Part shown: positions 51,961 through 59,121 of the stretch, piece after piece
Position numbering within the stretch: the first letter of the stretch is position 1
How the letters are laid out: every line of letters begins with the position of its first letter
Assembly: GCA_964567045.1 (NCBI GenBank)
Contig: CAZMLE010000019.1
Coordinates: 1 to 59,121 of the forward strand
From: JAFNGF01 sp964567045
GTDB taxonomy: Bacteria > Planctomycetota > Phycisphaerae > Sedimentisphaerales > Anaerobacaceae
Length of the DNA stretch: 59,121 nt
Reading direction: 5' to 3'
Made by a program: the position numbers and the translations under genes
Notes under the pieces: generated by a model
The model's input: the letters and a program-made list of their open reading frames with translations, nothing else
Told to the model about the DNA's origin: nothing
Databases searched by the model: none

Positions 51961-52203
51961 TCGCAGCGGGCTGCGAATGTTTAGCCCTGCCATCCGTGGG
52001 CAGGGCTTGTCCTCGGCACACGTCCGGGGGGGTAATGTGTGAGCTGAGGGCCGAACTGCTGCTTACACACCAGACAGATCCTTCAAAGAAAAGCCGATTT
52101 TTCCCACATAGGGTTGCGATGTGGTCCAAAGATACGATTTCTCATAGAATCTACTAACGTTTACTGGAATTAATGCGTCCTATAGAGTGGTGAGGCGGTA
52201 TCG
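51961..52203. other. intergenic region before the ECF operon
   Basis: It contains a hairpin at 51981-52008, TTAG-CCCTGCCA-TCCG-TGGGCAGGG, which may be a diverged CTAAATA-type element and may terminate the exoprotein mRNA. No clear ECF-type or sigma-70 promoter was recognised. Confidence 0.45.
51981..52008. terminator. hairpin after the exoprotein gene
   Basis: CCCTGCC and GGCAGGG pair over 7-8 bp, about 25 bp after the stop codon, followed by CTTGT rather than a true T-tract. Confidence 0.4.
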
Positions 52204-52770
52204 GTGGACAATGCTCAGAGAACAAAGGCCAGCGATACCGCCGACCTGGTCGAAGCCAGCCAGGCCGGCGATAGAGGTGCGTTTGATGAACTTGTAAAGG
52301 TGTATCAACGGCAGGCAATGCAAGTGGCTGTACGCGTGTTGGGAGATGCGGAGGAGGCGGCCGAAGCAGTCCAGGCGGCTTTTGTTAATGCTTATTTGAG
52401 TATTGGTAAGCTGAGAGAGCCCAGACAGTTTGAGGTTTGGCTGCTGCGGATTGTCACCAACGCAGCGGTCAGTCAAACACGAGCAGCTAAGCGCAGAGCA
52501 GAAAAAATAAGAATCGCTGAGTGCTATCAGGAAAAAACGAGCGTCTCACCAGTGGACAGAGGAAGTGCCGAGGAGTTGAAAGAAGCAATACGACGAGCCA
52601 TGTTGAAGTTGTCTAAAAAAGAGGCCAAGGCGATTTCGCTCTTTGGGTTAAAGGATATATCACATAAAGAAGTTGCTGAGATTATGGGCTGTTCGGTTGA
52701 GGCGGTCAGGTGGCATGTATTTCGGGCAAGACAGAAATTAAGGGTATTGCTGAAAGAGTATTTGCAATGA
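52204..52770 (+). CDS. ECF-type RNA polymerase sigma factor
   Basis: This 188-residue protein is an extracytoplasmic-function sigma-70 family member. Region 2 is at about 12-80 (LVEASQAGDRGAFDELVKVYQ ... AFVNAYLSIGKLREPRQFEVWLLRIVTNA), followed by a variable linker and region 4 (about 125-185, LSKKEAKAISLFGLKDISHKEVAEIMGCSVEAVRWHVFRARQKLR). Regions 1 and 3 are absent. The start is GTG 52204. Its last codons overlap the next gene by 4 bp (ATGA), and that gene encodes a single-span membrane protein, so this is a classical sigma/anti-sigma layout with an STN-domain protein as third gene. The target promoters are unknown. Confidence 0.93.
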   Translation: MDNAQRTKASDTADLVEASQAGDRGAFDELVKVYQRQAMQVAVRVLGDAEEAAEAVQAAFVNAYLSIGKLREPRQFEVWLLRIVTNAAVSQTRAAKRRAEKIRIAECYQEKTSVSPVDRGSAEELKEAIRRAMLKLSKKEAKAISLFGLKDISHKEVAEIMGCSVEAVRWHVFRARQKLRVLLKEYLQ

Positions 52771-53282
52771 AGGATGAGCAAGAAAAAATCGAACTTCTGC
52801 TGGCGCGCAACGCGGATGAGCAGTTAAGGAATGCTGACTGGAATAGACTGAATTCGGCGATATCGAGTCGGCTGGACAAGGCGCAGCAGACCAAGACCTA
52901 TCGGATTGGACTGCCGAGCGTGTTTAAGATAGCCGCGGGGGTCGCGGCGGCAGCGGCGATTGTGGTTATAACGGTGATGATGATACCGGAAAGCCCGGCA
53001 GATATGAAATTGGGTAATGGCCGAACCGCAAACGTTGAGTTTATTGAGAGCAAAGGCTCCGCTTCGGTTGAAATTAAGGGCGCTTCGGGCGAGTGGCATG
53101 TGACAGTCGATATCGCAAGAGACAGAACGCTGGCGAAGTGCAACGTTGAGATAATTGATTCGAATGGAAGTCGAAGACAAAATGATACTCAAGCGGCGTG
53201 GATTATAATCAGCCGGCCCGAGCCTCTGTATGCGGACAATGGGGTAAACCGAGATATGATGGATGTGATATATTTGTTCTGA
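52767..53282 (+). CDS. probable membrane anti-sigma factor
   Basis: This protein of about 171 residues has a polar cytoplasmic N-terminus (about 1-48, rich in acidic and basic residues), one transmembrane helix (about 52-72, IAAGVAAAAAIVVITVMM) and an extracytoplasmic domain of about 100 residues. No zinc-binding HxxxCxxC motif is seen, so it is not a ZAS-type anti-sigma. The function is inferred from topology and from the 4-bp overlap with the sigma gene. The ATG at 52767 is preferred to the longer frame from 52710, which would lie inside the sigma gene. The following STN gene starts 24 bp later. Confidence 0.8.
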   Translation: MKDEQEKIELLLARNADEQLRNADWNRLNSAISSRLDKAQQTKTYRIGLPSVFKIAAGVAAAAAIVVITVMMIPESPADMKLGNGRTANVEFIESKGSASVEIKGASGEWHVTVDIARDRTLAKCNVEIIDSNGSRRQNDTQAAWIIISRPEPLYADNGVNRDMMDVIYLF

Positions 53283-53306
53283 TCTTTTGGATTGAAGGAG
53301 AAAAAA

Positions 53307-54566
53307 ATGAGCGCAAGAAGTTTCGTGAAGATAGTTGTATTGGCGATTGTTTCGATTGGCATCTGTGCAGATTGCGCCCACGCGGATAAGCAGCAATTGC
53401 AGGAAAAGCTCAGCAAGGAAGTTAGCATCAAATTAAGCGATGTTACTATCATAGAGGCGCTGGATAAAATCGGCCAAAAAGCAGGCGTGAAGATTGTCTT
53501 ATCGGATGAGGCGATCTGGAAACTGCCGCAGGGAGAAGCAACGAGATTGTCGGTGACGTTGAGCGGACCATTATCAGATAGTATGACTGAGATGCTCAAT
53601 GCCTTCTTTATGCGATGTGCGGTCGGAGATGAAGAAATCACCATCTATCCACGGCCGGAGCTGGAACATGTCCTGGGCAGACCAACAACAAAACAGTTGG
53701 AGCTATTGAAAGTGATATATACAGGAACCATCAAGGTTTACTATCTTGAGGAAGTACAAAAAACCATAAATGAGGCACTTGGAGAAAAGGTTCTGATTTC
53801 GCCGATTAATGTGCAGGCACAGTTGAATAATTTCTTGCGTCAGCTTATTGGCAAAGAACCGATCTATGGCCAGATCGAACCCTACCGTGGCCCCCGGCCA
53901 TCGGCAGTTGCCGTTAAGAAAGCGCGTGAACCAGAGCCGAATGAGCCTACAGAGTATAACTTGCCGACGCCAGTCACACTTGTGCAGCTATTGAGTCAGG
54001 TAGTCATTCAAGATGAACCAAGATATACCAGATGGTATATTTCGGGCATGGATTTCCCTGGGCAAACCCCTGAGGTTCATGTTGTGCGTTCTGACACGTT
54101 TGGAGAATTAAAACTAGGTCAAAAGATTGATATTTCTTACAGGGATGAACCCCTCGACAAGATATTCGGAGACTTAGCGAATCGGGCCGGTGTGAATTTG
54201 ATTGCATCGCCAGGGTCTTACTTGCACGATCACAGGCTATCGGCAACTATGCAAAATGTTGAGATAAAGCAGGCCGTGATAAACATAGCTGACATGGTTG
54301 GTGTAGGGTGCGAAATTCGTGGTGACATACTACTCCGTGGCCCTGCTCGGGCCGTGGGTGGGGATGAGACTGAAGCCGGTCGGAAAGCGGCAAGAGAAGG
54401 TTATGTCGGCAAGATAAGTATCCCCATGGAGGGCGGCAGGTACTACATCGAATTCATGCTGCGGGAAAGTGACCTGACGGACCAGTTAAAGAAGCTCAGA
54501 GCGGAGAAAATAAGAGAGGTTCTGGGAGAATCACCAAAACCGGCAGAAGAGCCAAAAAACAAGTGA
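53307..54566 (+). CDS. secreted protein with two STN (secretin/TonB N-terminal)-like domains
   Basis: This protein of about 419 residues has a signal peptide (about 1-27, ADCAHA). An STN-like domain follows at about 35-115 (VSIKLSDVTIIEALDKIGQKAGVKIVLSD), then a linker and a second STN-like domain at about 275-345 (IDISYRDEPLDKIFGDLANRAGVNLIAS), then a short helical tail. STN domains occur at the N-termini of secretins and of TonB receptors that signal through FecR-type anti-sigma factors; here there is no barrel or secretin core. AAGGAG stands 6 bp before ATG 53307. As the third gene of the sigma/anti-sigma operon it may be a periplasmic signal input or a target. Confidence 0.82.
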   Translation: MSARSFVKIVVLAIVSIGICADCAHADKQQLQEKLSKEVSIKLSDVTIIEALDKIGQKAGVKIVLSDEAIWKLPQGEATRLSVTLSGPLSDSMTEMLNAFFMRCAVGDEEITIYPRPELEHVLGRPTTKQLELLKVIYTGTIKVYYLEEVQKTINEALGEKVLISPINVQAQLNNFLRQLIGKEPIYGQIEPYRGPRPSAVAVKKAREPEPNEPTEYNLPTPVTLVQLLSQVVIQDEPRYTRWYISGMDFPGQTPEVHVVRSDTFGELKLGQKIDISYRDEPLDKIFGDLANRAGVNLIASPGSYLHDHRLSATMQNVEIKQAVINIADMVGVGCEIRGDILLRGPARAVGGDETEAGRKAAREGYVGKISIPMEGGRYYIEFMLRESDLTDQLKKLRAEKIREVLGESPKPAEEPKNK

Positions 54567-54594
54567 AACATCAGGAGCCAATTGCAGCCGTTGG

Positions 54595-55848
54595 TTATGG
54601 TCGACCACTCAGTACAACTATTTCAGTGGGACCCAGCAGTTTATAGCGTATTCCTCGCCAGCAGATAGTTCTACCAAAGGCTGAAGAGACCACTAAGGAT
54701 AGTAGCAGTAACGACCATATCCAGAAGCCGAGAATGTCCGCAGCCATGGCGGGCTTCATTTGCGGCAAGTGTTTTTCCAGCAGCCTGGTAATCATCTTTT
54801 GCCGCAGTATTGCCTGACTCAGTTGACGTGCCAGGAATACGATAGGTACGGCAGCGAAAAGGGGTAAATCTTTGTGACCGATCATAGCGCCATAGACCGC
54901 CAGGCCGGTGCCGCCCCATACGCCCAGTACCGAATAGAGACTGCTTAGTAGGCCGAACCACCAGGTTCGCGGCGCGCTTATCCGCGTAATTAGAAATTGT
55001 CGCCGGCCAAACTCAAAGAGCTCGCGCCAGGTGGTTGATGCGTAGGAGGCTACCAGACAGGCGGGAACAAAAACAACCATCATGCCGGCCTTTTTGACGG
55101 CCCGGCTCAGCGATAAATCGTCGCTTAAAGCTCTTGACCAGATTTTTTCAATGCCCAGCCGGCGAAAAACCTCTACCCGAATAGCCATCGATCCGCCCCA
55201 TGCCTGGTTGAAGGGCGTGTTACCCAGCAATTGAGCTACCTTGGCATTGACCGCGGATAAAACCAGGCTAGCCAGGTTGTTCTTTTTCGGTATGAACCAG
55301 CGGTAACCGCTGGCAACGCCGGTCTTGGACCGGTGAAGAGGCCAGACTAAGTGACTTAGCCAGTCACTGCGAACGCAGATATCGGAATCGGCAAAGGCGA
55401 GAATCTCCACCCCTGCTTGCGCAGGGGCAAGCCTGTCCCCGCAAAAGCGGGGATCGCTTAGCTTTCGGTAGCAGTATAGTAAATTGTGAATCTTCTGACT
55501 GCACGATTGTGCGCTGCCGGCGACCAATATCTGGACGTCGCTCGCTTTTGAATCTCTGCTCAGTTCGGTTTTCAATTTGCATAGTTCGTCGTATGCCGGA
55601 TCCGATTTGTCGGCAACGACAAACCACAGCAGATAGTTTTCATAATCTTGATTAAAAAACGAGGTGACGTTTTCTCGAAATTCCGAGTCCAAACCCCTAC
55701 AGGGTACAATCAACGCTGTGTGCAGCTTGTGCCACCGGCGTTTCTTTTTATATTTCTGCAGCGCATAACGGTAGTTGCGATACGCCAGGGCGACGACAGG
55801 TAACTGCGACAAAATTGCCGCAAGTGCCATATAATAATACCACGCCAT
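54595..55848 (-). CDS. family 2 glycosyltransferase, ceramide-glucosyltransferase-like membrane enzyme
   Basis: This 417-residue protein has an N-terminal membrane segment (about 1-22), a cytoplasmic GT2 catalytic domain and three or four C-terminal membrane spans. ALIVPCRGLDSEF opens the nucleotide-sugar fold, and the metal-binding DxD is ADSDI (about 154-156). The acceptor-base region is SDDLSLSRAVKKAG, and GRRQFLITR is the QxxRW-type element. The layout matches ceramide glucosyltransferase / HpnI-type enzymes acting on lipids; the acceptor is unknown. Between NLLYCYRKL and EILAFADSDI about 17 residues (PRFCGDRLAPAQAG-type) are encoded by palindromic repeats. It converges with the ECF operon and lies downstream of the kinase-phosphatase pair. 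Confidence 0.9.
   Translation of the reverse strand: MAWYYYMALAAILSQLPVVALAYRNYRYALQKYKKKRRWHKLHTALIVPCRGLDSEFRENVTSFFNQDYENYLLWFVVADKSDPAYDELCKLKTELSRDSKASDVQILVAGSAQSCSQKIHNLLYCYRKLSDPRFCGDRLAPAQAGVEILAFADSDICVRSDWLSHLVWPLHRSKTGVASGYRWFIPKKNNLASLVLSAVNAKVAQLLGNTPFNQAWGGSMAIRVEVFRRLGIEKIWSRALSDDLSLSRAVKKAGMMVVFVPACLVASYASTTWRELFEFGRRQFLITRISAPRTWWFGLLSSLYSVLGVWGGTGLAVYGAMIGHKDLPLFAAVPIVFLARQLSQAILRQKMITRLLEKHLPQMKPAMAADILGFWIWSLLLLSLVVSSAFGRTICWRGIRYKLLGPTEIVVLSGRP
55408..55458. repeat. palindromic repeats inside the glycosyltransferase coding region
   Basis: CCCCTGC-TTGC-GCAGGGG and CCCCGC-AAAA-GCGGGG are two adjacent perfect hairpins, joined by CAAGCCTGT. Translated on the minus strand they give DPRFCGDRLAPAQAG. 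Confidence 0.8.
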
Positions 55849-55911
55849 TGTCTCGTCCAGCGCCTCGTATCTAACGGTTCGTGACTCGATATGTACTTGC
55901 CGAGATGCGGT

Positions 55912-56760
55912 TTATGGTATAGAGGTCAGCGGAACTGTCAAGCTGATTAACTCATCGATGGTATAGGATTCTGTCAGGTCGATCGAGAGCAAACAGCCGT
56001 GATTATGGTCGGATGCTATGATTATCAAATTCTTAGCGGCTTTGTGCCACCCTTGCTGCTGCGGCTGGTGGCCAAGAATAAAAATGTCCACGTCGAAAAG
56101 TCCTGCCATTTTGTCCAGCAAGGCCTGGCTGTGTCTTCTTCCCCAGGTCAAAAGGTAAGCCGAGCCTGGTTTTTCACAGTCGTTTAGCTTTAGCTGCCTG
56201 TCCATAACGTGCGTGTCAAATTCATTGGCAAAGCGGTCGTCGGGCAACGAATGTGACAGCCATATTCTGTTTTCGCACCGGACCGCCAGCGGCTGTGAGA
56301 ATAAGAATTGCCGTATAGCCTGTTCTACGTCAGTAGAGGCCTGTCGAAATTCTCGCTTCAGAGCCAGGTGTAATGCGCGGTTCATTTCTTTGCCGTCCTT
56401 CATTACCGCGGTGCTGTTGATTATTGCGGTGTCATGATTTCCCATAATGATATGGACACGGTCGGGGAACATCAGCTTGTAGCGGATGGCGTCAAACAAA
56501 AGTCTGTATGACAGGCAGCCGCCTTCAGCATCTTGTGGGCCGCCGTGTATGATTTCCTGCAGGACGACATGCCGGTCGTGACGGCTGGCCAGGTCGGCAA
56601 AGGCGACTATCCTTTCAAAATTTCGCCTGTGTCCGTGGATATCACCAGTTGCTATCAGCGAGCCTTCAGCCGGCAGGTGAATGAGATTGCCGCGTCGAAA
56701 CTTGTCTGCGTTGTTGGCTTCTACGGCCTTATTCAGTAAGTCAATGATTGTTTGAGGCAT
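55912..56760 (-). CDS. metallophosphoesterase (PPP-like Ser/Thr phosphatase)
   Basis: This 282-residue calcineurin-like phosphoesterase shows GDIHGHRRNF (about 39-48), MGNHDTA (about 106-112), the histidine-containing SHSLPDD and the late GHQPQQQG. These give the metal ligands of the PPP family. The usual GDxVDRG block is replaced by EIIHGGPQDAEGG, so it is a divergent member. Length and motifs favour a protein phosphatase or diadenosine-polyphosphatase-like enzyme. The start codon lies within the last codons of the kinase gene (20-bp overlap), so the two proteins are probably made together, which makes antagonism on the same substrates likely. Confidence 0.88.
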   Translation of the reverse strand: MPQTIIDLLNKAVEANNADKFRRGNLIHLPAEGSLIATGDIHGHRRNFERIVAFADLASRHDRHVVLQEIIHGGPQDAEGGCLSYRLLFDAIRYKLMFPDRVHIIMGNHDTAIINSTAVMKDGKEMNRALHLALKREFRQASTDVEQAIRQFLFSQPLAVRCENRIWLSHSLPDDRFANEFDTHVMDRQLKLNDCEKPGSAYLLTWGRRHSQALLDKMAGLFDVDIFILGHQPQQQGWHKAAKNLIIIASDHNHGCLLSIDLTESYTIDELISLTVPLTSIP

Positions 56761-57601
56761 CCTTGTTTGGTTTTATTTTGTCGGCAAATATACTGTGTAT
56801 CATCAGGTCCAGCCGGGATATTATGGTCATCATGGAGACTGGTCGTTCTGCCGGGTCCTCTTTTATGCAGTCCGTTACCAGTCTTGAAATGTTCAGGGGA
56901 ATTCGTTTCTTTATCTCATGAGGGGCCCTGCAGGGCTCATGTACGGGCAAGCCAAAGCTGTTCTTCTTGGGTATCAGAGTGGGCACGTTCTTTCCAGTTA
57001 GCGCCCAATACATCGTGGCGCCGAGGTTAAAGATGTCCGTCTTGGGGCCGAGCGGCTTGCGCCTGACCTGCTCAGGAGCAATGTAATCCGGAGTGCCCTG
57101 AATTCGCGGCTTGGTGGTTCCAATTTTACAGCTTTGGCCAAGATCTATAATCCTGATGGAGCCGGACTTACTCAGAAGAATATTGTTCGGCTTTATGTCG
57201 CAGTGCACAAATCCCTGCTGATGCATGGCATAAAGGCCGTCCGCTACCATCCTGAATACAAGTAGTACATCGCCCAGGCTCAAAGTGGGACTGTCTTCAA
57301 GGGTTTTACCATCGAAATATTCCATCGAAAGCAGCATCTCTTTCACTTTGAACATGCTGCGAATCTTCTGGAGCTTATAGCACTTGCGGATGTAGGGATG
57401 ATCTATTCGCCGGGCCACCCTGTATTCATTCTCGGTTTGCTCGAAGACCCTTAGGTCTTCCGGCTTTTCAAATATGACCCGCTTAAGAGCGACATTAGTC
57501 TGGTCCTCTTCGTCCATTGCCAGGTAAATCGTGCTGCGAGCACCACTGCCAATTCTCTGCAACAAGGTGAACCCACCGACGCTGAGTATATCTTTAGCCA
57601 T
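56741..57601 (-). CDS. Hanks-type Ser/Thr protein kinase, minimal
   Basis: This 286-residue protein is a kinase domain without a membrane segment or extra sensor domain. The glycine loop is RIGSGARSTIYLA (about 17-29), the ATP lysine is Lys40, the helix-C glutamate about 59, and the catalytic loop HCDIKPNN (133-140). The metal motif is DLG instead of DFG (153-155), and GTPDYIAPE (169-177) closes the activation segment. The catalytic residues are all present, so it should be active. The HCD loop lacks the RD arginine, so activation-loop phosphorylation may not be required. It overlaps the phosphatase gene by 20 bp. No promoter or Shine-Dalgarno could be assigned. Confidence 0.92.
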   Translation of the reverse strand: MAKDILSVGGFTLLQRIGSGARSTIYLAMDEEDQTNVALKRVIFEKPEDLRVFEQTENEYRVARRIDHPYIRKCYKLQKIRSMFKVKEMLLSMEYFDGKTLEDSPTLSLGDVLLVFRMVADGLYAMHQQGFVHCDIKPNNILLSKSGSIRIIDLGQSCKIGTTKPRIQGTPDYIAPEQVRRKPLGPKTDIFNLGATMYWALTGKNVPTLIPKKNSFGLPVHEPCRAPHEIKKRIPLNISRLVTDCIKEDPAERPVSMMTIISRLDLMIHSIFADKIKPNKDASNNH

Positions 57602-57959
57602 ATTAGCGATGCAAGCCTGAGACCTTAACCATGCTGTGAGCGCGTACTGTATTTGCCTTTTCTAAGATACGCCGCGCCGACTTCTTGTTCTGTCAATTCT
57701 GTGTTCCGCAGCAAAATTCTTATGAGACTCAAAAACTGCCCTTCAAGAAAGAACCCTCAAGCCGATTCAACTAAACTTCGCAAAATCGGTAGTTTACAGC
57801 GGCATACGTCGTTTGTCCAGCAGCACCAGCTTTTCGTTAGTATCGGCAAAAATAGGGCGGTCTTGAAAAGTTGTTGAAATTTACGGCATATTTAGGGATA
57901 ATTTCGCCGACAGTAGTACAAGATCGACAGTGTGCCGATTTCTGTTGGTGCGATAGGAT
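57602..57959. other. intergenic region between the kinase gene and tRNA-Asn
   Basis: No gene seen. On the minus strand a TTGACA and a TATCTT occur, but with 21-bp spacing, so no promoter is called. Confidence 0.4.
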
Positions 57960-58032
57960 TCCCCGATAGCTCAATCGGTAGAGCGAGCGGCTGTTAACCG
58001 CTAGGTTGCTGGTTCGAGTCCAGCTCGGGGAG
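57960..58032 (+). tRNA. tRNA-Asn (anticodon GTT)
   Basis: This 73-nt cloverleaf has acceptor strands TCCCCGA and TCGGGGA, D-arm GCTC...GAGC, anticodon stem AGCGG/CCGCT around loop CTGTTAA (anticodon GTT at 57993-57995), and a T-arm with GGTTCGAGTCC. The discriminator base is G and the CCA end is not encoded. No integrase or duplicated tRNA end was found nearby, so there is no sign that it serves as an attachment site. Confidence 0.97.
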
Positions 58033-58734
58033 GTTGGAAGTGCAAGTGGGTGGACATTTCGTATACATGCTGCAAGGTCCTCCGACCTGACTCTTATGTG
58101 AACCATTGTGTTGTTTCATCGGTTGCTCGACTAATATTCTGTTGTCACTACACGGTGACTTCGATACAAACTCGCCGCCAGGTTCTCACCTAACCAAGAG
58201 TCCACTCCATTCGATCTGATGCCGCGGTCGGCAACAGTGTCTTCAGCGGCTTGTATTCCTGCGAAGTATCACGGGCAAAAAGTGTCACTCTGGCTTTATG
58301 ACTAAAAGTATCCTGGCAAGGTAACAGCAGTGTGGAATCCTCTCAGCTAGCACAGATAAAAGCCGGAGAATGGGCCAGTTCATGCATCGCGTAAATGTCG
58401 TATTACCCGAGAATTCCCAAGCGGACAAAGCACGCCAGAAAGCTAAAATACCCCTGAGCAGCCGGAGCTGCCGAGTTCTTTGGAAAATGTGTCCACGTTC
58501 TGGTCAAAAAAATCCGTACAGCTTCTAAATTCTGTGGGGATGAGCCTTGCCTCTGCCAAGGTCTGGCTGTGACCATATCTGCGCAGTTATCTCCTTTCTT
58601 TACAAGGTGTTATGCACGCCTCGCTATTCTTAGGCCGTGTCAGATGGGCAGTGTGGCTGGAGGCGCGAACGGAAGAATGGTCCAAAAAAAACCAAAATTT
58701 TTACAGTTTAGGCAATTTAGCTGTTGACTCGTGT

Positions 58735-58763
58735 TGGGCAAATAGGTAAACTTGCCTTAAAGT
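58735..58763 (+). promoter_or_regulatory. promoter-like site P1 (TTGACT-N17-TAAACT)
   Basis: TTGACT followed after 17 bp by TAAACT. The flanks (GCTGTTGACT and GGTAAACTTG) resemble those of the site at 58966. Confidence 0.45.
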
Positions 58764-58965
58764 TGGAACAAAATAATGTGAGGCCTCAAGCCTTCAAAGC
58801 GTGTATTTTGGTGTTGATGGTCGTGCTTATGAGGAACGCACAAATCAGTAGATATGACTCACTGTAGATTTCTCGACTCTGCCTATTGATAGGATGAGGG
58901 TAATTAGGCAAAATAGGGAGATAAGAAGGCAAGAAAATAAAAAGGACAAATTCGCCATTTTGTTG

Positions 58966-58994
58966 TTGACAAGTACTAACAAAACTGGTAAAGT
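58966..58994 (+). promoter_or_regulatory. promoter-like site P2 (TTGACA-N17-TAAAGT)
   Basis: TTGACA at 58966-58971 and TAAAGT at 58989-58994 with 17-bp spacing. It points out of the window toward an unseen gene. Confidence 0.5.
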
Positions 58995-59121
58995 TGGGTA
59001 AGTTATCAGAGGCTAGGCGTTGGTGGTATGGGCTTGCAGCTCTACGTGAGAAGAAGCGGTGCGTTTCGTAGCTGGGCCTCGAAATGAAAGGTGAGGAGAG
59101 GTGAAAGCGAGGAGAGGTGAG

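Larger units (their letters stand above)
58033..59121. other. 1.1-kb gene-free region after the tRNA
   Basis: No protein gene is supported. The sequence is of normal complexity up to about 58680, and no known structured RNA was recognised. From 58730 on it contains two promoter-like sites (58735-58763 and 58966-58994). Near the end there is a possible stem (CAGCTCTACG ... CGTAGCTG, 59039-59075) and a purine-rich GAGGAGAGGTGA repeat at 59092-59121 that runs off the window. Confidence 0.5.

Noticed and set aside
57640..57700. Minus-strand promoter for the kinase gene
   Set aside because: TTGACA and TATCTT occur, but the 21-bp spacer is too long for a sigma-70 promoter.
57960..58032. tRNA-Asn as an attachment site for an integrated element
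   Set aside because: No repeated tRNA end and no integrase gene are visible in the following 1.1 kb.

Overview
The window looks like a chromosomal segment of a planctomycete, most probably class Phycisphaerae (Sedimentisphaerales-like). This rests on two PEP-CTERM proteins, two very large exoproteins with dockerin-like half repeats of the type DxDxDGxVDxxDFAxxAxxW, DUF1080 and DUF2961/GH172 lipoproteins, a tricorn-type protease, a YSPYAFSY-repeat secreted protein, and many small palindromic repeats both between and inside genes. The taxonomic call is an inference from gene content; there is no rRNA gene in the window.

Layout. 0-2.5 kb: a truncated-looking hypothetical gene, a multi-pass membrane protein flanked by a 56-bp direct repeat, and about 1 kb of repeat-rich DNA. 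2.5-11.5 kb: a peptide-use block with an OPT oligopeptide transporter, an M2 lipoprotein metallopeptidase, a tricorn-like protease and a divergent POT peptide symporter; an S9 prolyl oligopeptidase at 17-19 kb fits the same theme. 11.6-15.5 kb: a leftward operon (hypothetical membrane protein, GH172 lipoprotein, DJ-1/PfpI protein, DUF1080 lipoprotein) that looks like glycan processing. 16 kb: a DUF1848 Fe-S protein. 19-23 kb: holA overlapping the end of gyrA. 23-26 kb: two PEP-CTERM proteins and a long regulatory gap before the YSPYAFSY protein. 27-30 kb: argB-argD-argF. 30-34.6 kb: msrA, an OLD-like ATPase/TOPRIM protein and mtaB. 34.7-40.6 kb: a PilM-PilN-type fusion and two membrane-anchored partners. 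40.8-48.6 kb: ahcY, a membrane/TPR-like protein, a beta-helix exoprotein and a GGDEF protein. 48.8-54.6 kb: a multidomain exoprotein, then an ECF sigma, a membrane anti-sigma-like protein and an STN-domain protein as one operon. 54.6-57.6 kb: a GT2 glycosyltransferase and an overlapping Ser/Thr kinase-phosphatase pair. 57.96 kb: tRNA-Asn(GTT), then about 1.1 kb without genes.

The most unusual signals are: (1) a family of hairpin elements whose 8-bp stems change sequence but stay paired, with conserved edges (AA...CTAAATA) and a TGAA-type loop, found between genes and once inside a gene; (2) palindromic elements read in frame inside holA, a GGDEF protein, a glycosyltransferase and the tricorn protease, resembling the Rickettsia palindromic element situation; (3) the sigma/anti-sigma/STN operon; (4) the YSPYAFSY protein with its duplicated full-length Shine-Dalgarno leader; (5) an acidic methionine-rich motif shared by two proteins of the pilus-like operon. 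No CRISPR array, insertion sequence, integrase or exosortase was seen. Residue positions are hand counts and may be off by a few.
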